The notes under the pieces were generated by a model. That model saw nothing but the letters and a program-made list of their open reading frames with translations. It was not told where the DNA came from and made no database searches. A stretch of DNA of 8,591 bases from Candidatus Galligastranaerophilus intestinigallinarum (GTDB taxonomy: Bacteria; Cyanobacteriota; Vampirovibrionia; Gastranaerophilales; Gastranaerophilaceae): contig DVKW01000196.1 in the NCBI GenBank assembly GCA_018715855.1, forward strand, positions 1 to 8,591, read 5' to 3'. The position numbers and the translations under genes were made by a program. Below are positions 7,403 through 8,591 of the stretch, one piece after another. Position 1 is the first letter of the stretch, and each line of letters starts with the position of its first letter.

Positions 7403-7610
7403 ATTGCTTTCTTATAAATTTAAGTTCATAGCCCAAAATATCTGCAATAATAAGCATTTCTCTGTGCGTTATTGTTTCATTTCTCAGTTTATTCGATAAA
7501 TTTTGCATGGAGTAGGGTTTATTTAACCTTTTGCCTAAAGCCTCAGCCAATTCCGTTAAGCTCACACCGGTATCAAGCAAAATTTTTTTCAGTTCATTAA
7601 TGATGGACAT
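7401..7610 (-). CDS. Small Xre-like helix-turn-helix transcriptional regulator
   Basis: A 69-residue, single-domain DNA-binding protein. SLTELAEALGKRL (17-29) reads as the second and start of the third helix, and YSMQNLSNKLRNE (33-45) contains the likely recognition helix. EMLIIADILGYEL (51-63) is the closing helix pattern common in Xre/Cro-type repressors. The loop between the HTH helices is longer than in standard Xre proteins. The ATG at 7610 is preferred over an upstream GTG at 7622 because GGAG lies 6 bases before it and would itself be part of the longer reading frame. The gene faces away from the pilin-like gene, and a perfect inverted repeat lies just upstream of its -10, so repression of its own promoter is likely. 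No dimerisation or sensor domain is present. It could be a phage- or plasmid-derived regulator, though no phage genes lie nearby. Confidence 0.8.
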   Translation of the reverse strand: MSIINELKKILLDTGVSLTELAEALGKRLNKPYSMQNLSNKLRNETITHREMLIIADILGYELKFIRKQ

Positions 7611-7635
7611 TCTTAACTCCACTTATTCATTTAAA

Positions 7636-7641
7636 ATTATA
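7636..7641 (-). promoter_or_regulatory. -10 element of the helix-turn-helix regulator gene
   Basis: The leftward strand reads TATAAT here. Transcription would start near 7629, leaving about 19 bases that include the GGAG ribosome-binding site before the ATG at 7610. A -35 at the usual 17-18 base distance would fall at about 7659-7665 (TCGTTA or TTCGTT, poor matches), inside the inverted repeat, so protein bound there should block polymerase. Confidence 0.55.
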
Positions 7642-7644
7642 CAA

Positions 7645-7666
7645 ATTCGTTAACTATTTAACGAAT
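7645..7666. promoter_or_regulatory. Probable operator: perfect 9+9 base inverted repeat
   Basis: ATTCGTTAA (7645-7653) and TTAACGAAT (7658-7666) are exact inverse complements around the 4-base centre CTAT, giving 22 bases of dyad symmetry, a typical size for a dimeric helix-turn-helix protein. It overlaps the -35 and spacer of the regulator's own promoter and lies 92 bases before the pilin-like start. Binding by the neighbouring regulator is inferred from position and symmetry. Confidence 0.65.
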
Positions 7667-7682
7667 AAATTAACCCATACCA

Positions 7683-7710
7683 TTGATTTTTAAATCCACA
7701 TGTGTAATAC
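7683..7710 (+). promoter_or_regulatory. Possible promoter of the pilin-like gene
   Basis: TTGATT (7683-7688) and TAATAC (7705-7710) stand 16 bases apart, a moderate match to -35 and -10 hexamers. The 8-base palindrome CACATGTG (7697-7704) abuts the -10. Other AT-rich -10-like words follow (for example TATAAG at 7736), so the assignment is uncertain. The leader would be about 40 bases. Confidence 0.3.
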
Positions 7711-7757
7711 TAAACATATACGTTTAATTGTTTAATATAAGTTAAAGGATAATTTGA

Positions 7758-8477
7758 ATGAAAAGAGCATTTACTTTGGCGGAAGTTTTAATAACTTTAG
7801 CTATCATTGGCGTAGTTGCTGCAATTTCTATTCCATCTGTAATCAGTAATTCCCAACAACAAGAATTTAAAACAGGATTAAGAAAAGCAGTTTCTGTTTT
7901 AAATAGTGCCATCACAATGAATATGGCAATAGATGGCGAAAGCCCGTATGATAATGCTAATTTATATGGTTATTTAATGAAACATATGGCAATTATGAAA
8001 AGCACTTCACAAAGAGATAAAATATTTTTTGTTTCAGACCCAAGAGGCTCATATGCAAACAGTGCTTTTTATACAACTGATGGCATGCGTTTTGAACTTA
8101 GAAATGGTGCAAAGCACACATACTTTAAATTATATGAATCGGGCGTTTATCTTTGCGATGCTGCCGTTGGCGGTTCACCGTTTCAATATGCTAATGGCCC
8201 TGCAGAATCTTGCGGCGGCTGCGGAAGCTATGGTTTAAATAGCAATGTAGATAAAACCACAAAACCACCTTGCATTATTGCGGTTGATGTTAATGGCGAC
8301 AGAAAGCCTAATCCTGCAAATGTTAATTGTATGTCTCATGCATGTTCAAAGCCATACAAATATTCTGATCCCTTAGGTTTAAAATTAACCGATATGTTTA
8401 CAATTATGATTACAGACAAACAAGCAATTCCATATGGTGTTGCAGCACAGAGAGCAATGTATCAGGCGCAAAAGTAA
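7758..8477 (+). CDS. Type IV prepilin-like / pseudopilin protein
   Basis: A 239-residue protein with a canonical class III signal: leader MKRA, then FTLAE, so prepilin peptidase should cut between Ala4 and Phe5, leaving N-terminal Phe and Glu at position +5. A hydrophobic helix (about 5-30, LITLAIIGVVAAISIPSVI) anchors it in the inner membrane before assembly. The globular part has six cysteines (133, 152, 155, 172, 191, 196), possibly disulfide-bonded outside the cytoplasm, and a VDVNGD segment (176-181) resembling acidic calcium-binding loops of some pseudopilins. AAAGGA (7744-7749) is a good ribosome-binding site 8 bases upstream. The gene is alone: no pilus assembly ATPase, platform protein or peptidase is nearby, so it depends on machinery encoded elsewhere. 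Major pilin, minor pilin and type II secretion pseudopilin all remain possible. It is divergent from the small regulator, which may control it. Confidence 0.88.
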   Translation: MKRAFTLAEVLITLAIIGVVAAISIPSVISNSQQQEFKTGLRKAVSVLNSAITMNMAIDGESPYDNANLYGYLMKHMAIMKSTSQRDKIFFVSDPRGSYANSAFYTTDGMRFELRNGAKHTYFKLYESGVYLCDAAVGGSPFQYANGPAESCGGCGSYGLNSNVDKTTKPPCIIAVDVNGDRKPNPANVNCMSHACSKPYKYSDPLGLKLTDMFTIMITDKQAIPYGVAAQRAMYQAQK

Positions 8478-8489
8478 AAGGTGTGTGAA

Positions 8490-8520
8490 GTTTTTAAAGT
8501 GTGATGAACACTTTAAAAAC
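8490..8520. repeat. Perfect 13-bp stem-loop downstream of the pilin-like gene
   Basis: GTTTTTAAAGTGT (8490-8502) and ACACTTTAAAAAC (8508-8520) are exact inverse complements around the loop GATGA. The structure begins 12 bases after the pilin-like stop codon, where a transcript end would be expected, but no T-tract follows on either strand, so it is not a standard intrinsic terminator. It could stabilise the 3' end or mark the edge of a repeat element. Confidence 0.6.
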
Positions 8521-8591
8521 GAAACCGTTCCAAACCGCCGTTATGACGAAGTGAGCGAATGCGAACGAAGGAATGAACAAATCTTAGTAAA
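8521..8591. other. GC-richer, GAA-rich non-coding segment at the window edge
   Basis: Bases about 8525-8575 are roughly half G+C by hand count, well above the rest of the window. From 8546 the sequence repeats GAA-containing words irregularly (ACGAA, GCGAA, GCGAA, ACGAA, GGAA, TGAA). No convincing gene is seen. The composition suggests a dispersed repeat or the flank of a structured RNA, but the window ends before this can be settled. Confidence 0.35.

Noticed and set aside
8029..8238. 69-codon rightward frame inside the pilin-like gene
   Set aside because: It is an alternative frame of a well-supported prepilin gene with no start signal of its own.
8485..8591. Open frame from GTG at 8485 running off the window (starting MKFLKCDEHF)
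   Set aside because: It passes straight through the perfect stem-loop and the GC-rich GAA segment, its arginine codons (CGC, CGT, CGA, AGG) differ from the AGA-dominated neighbours, and AGG is only 3 bases from the GTG. It looks like chance openness of a repeat-like stretch.

Overview
The window is AT-rich and looks like part of a bacterial chromosome. The best guess for the source is a gut-associated member of the Gastranaerophilales (Melainabacteria/Vampirovibrionia). That guess rests on the prepilin N-terminus (MKRAFTLAEVLITLAIIGVV), on a long zinc-ribbon/ATPase/helical-repeat protein of a kind I associate with that group, and on the low GC. No rRNA or other phylogenetic marker is present, so the assignment is tentative; a low-GC Firmicute or similar anaerobe is possible.

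Left part (1-2592): the first 45 bases appear to be the start of a leftward gene that runs off the window. Divergent from it is a tight etfB-etfA pair (150-1887, 8-base overlap) encoding both subunits of an electron transfer flavoprotein. Its conserved blocks resemble those of the clostridial, acyl-CoA-dehydrogenase-linked type. No partner dehydrogenase lies beside it. etfA converges on, and overlaps by 9 bases, a leftward pdxJ (pyridoxine 5'-phosphate synthase).

Centre (2593-7402): a 133-base divergent spacer separates pdxJ from a 1183-residue multidomain protein. In order it has three zinc ribbons, a region that looks like a degenerate class III nucleotidyl cyclase domain, a STAND/AAA-type P-loop ATPase and a long alpha-helical TPR-like tail. 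About 100 bases later, with no terminator between, comes an acidic, coiled-coil-rich protein of unknown function, closed by a clear intrinsic terminator. The two may share a transcript, but the second also has its own ribosome-binding site and AT-rich upstream sequence.

Right part (7401-8591): a small leftward Xre-like helix-turn-helix regulator is divergent from a type IV prepilin-like protein. The 147-base spacer between them contains a near-ideal operator: a perfect 9+9 base inverted repeat placed just upstream of a TATAAT -10 element for the regulator gene. This suggests autoregulation and possibly control of the pilin-like gene. After the pilin gene come a perfect 13-bp stem-loop without a U-tract and a distinctly more GC-rich, GAA-rich stretch that looks non-coding and may be a dispersed repeat.

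The genes do not form one pathway. The parts most worth following up are the zinc-ribbon/pseudocyclase/ATPase protein with its downstream acidic neighbour, and the regulator/operator/pilin module. No CRISPR array, insertion sequence, tRNA or rRNA was seen, and no gene-free stretch exceeds 300 bases.
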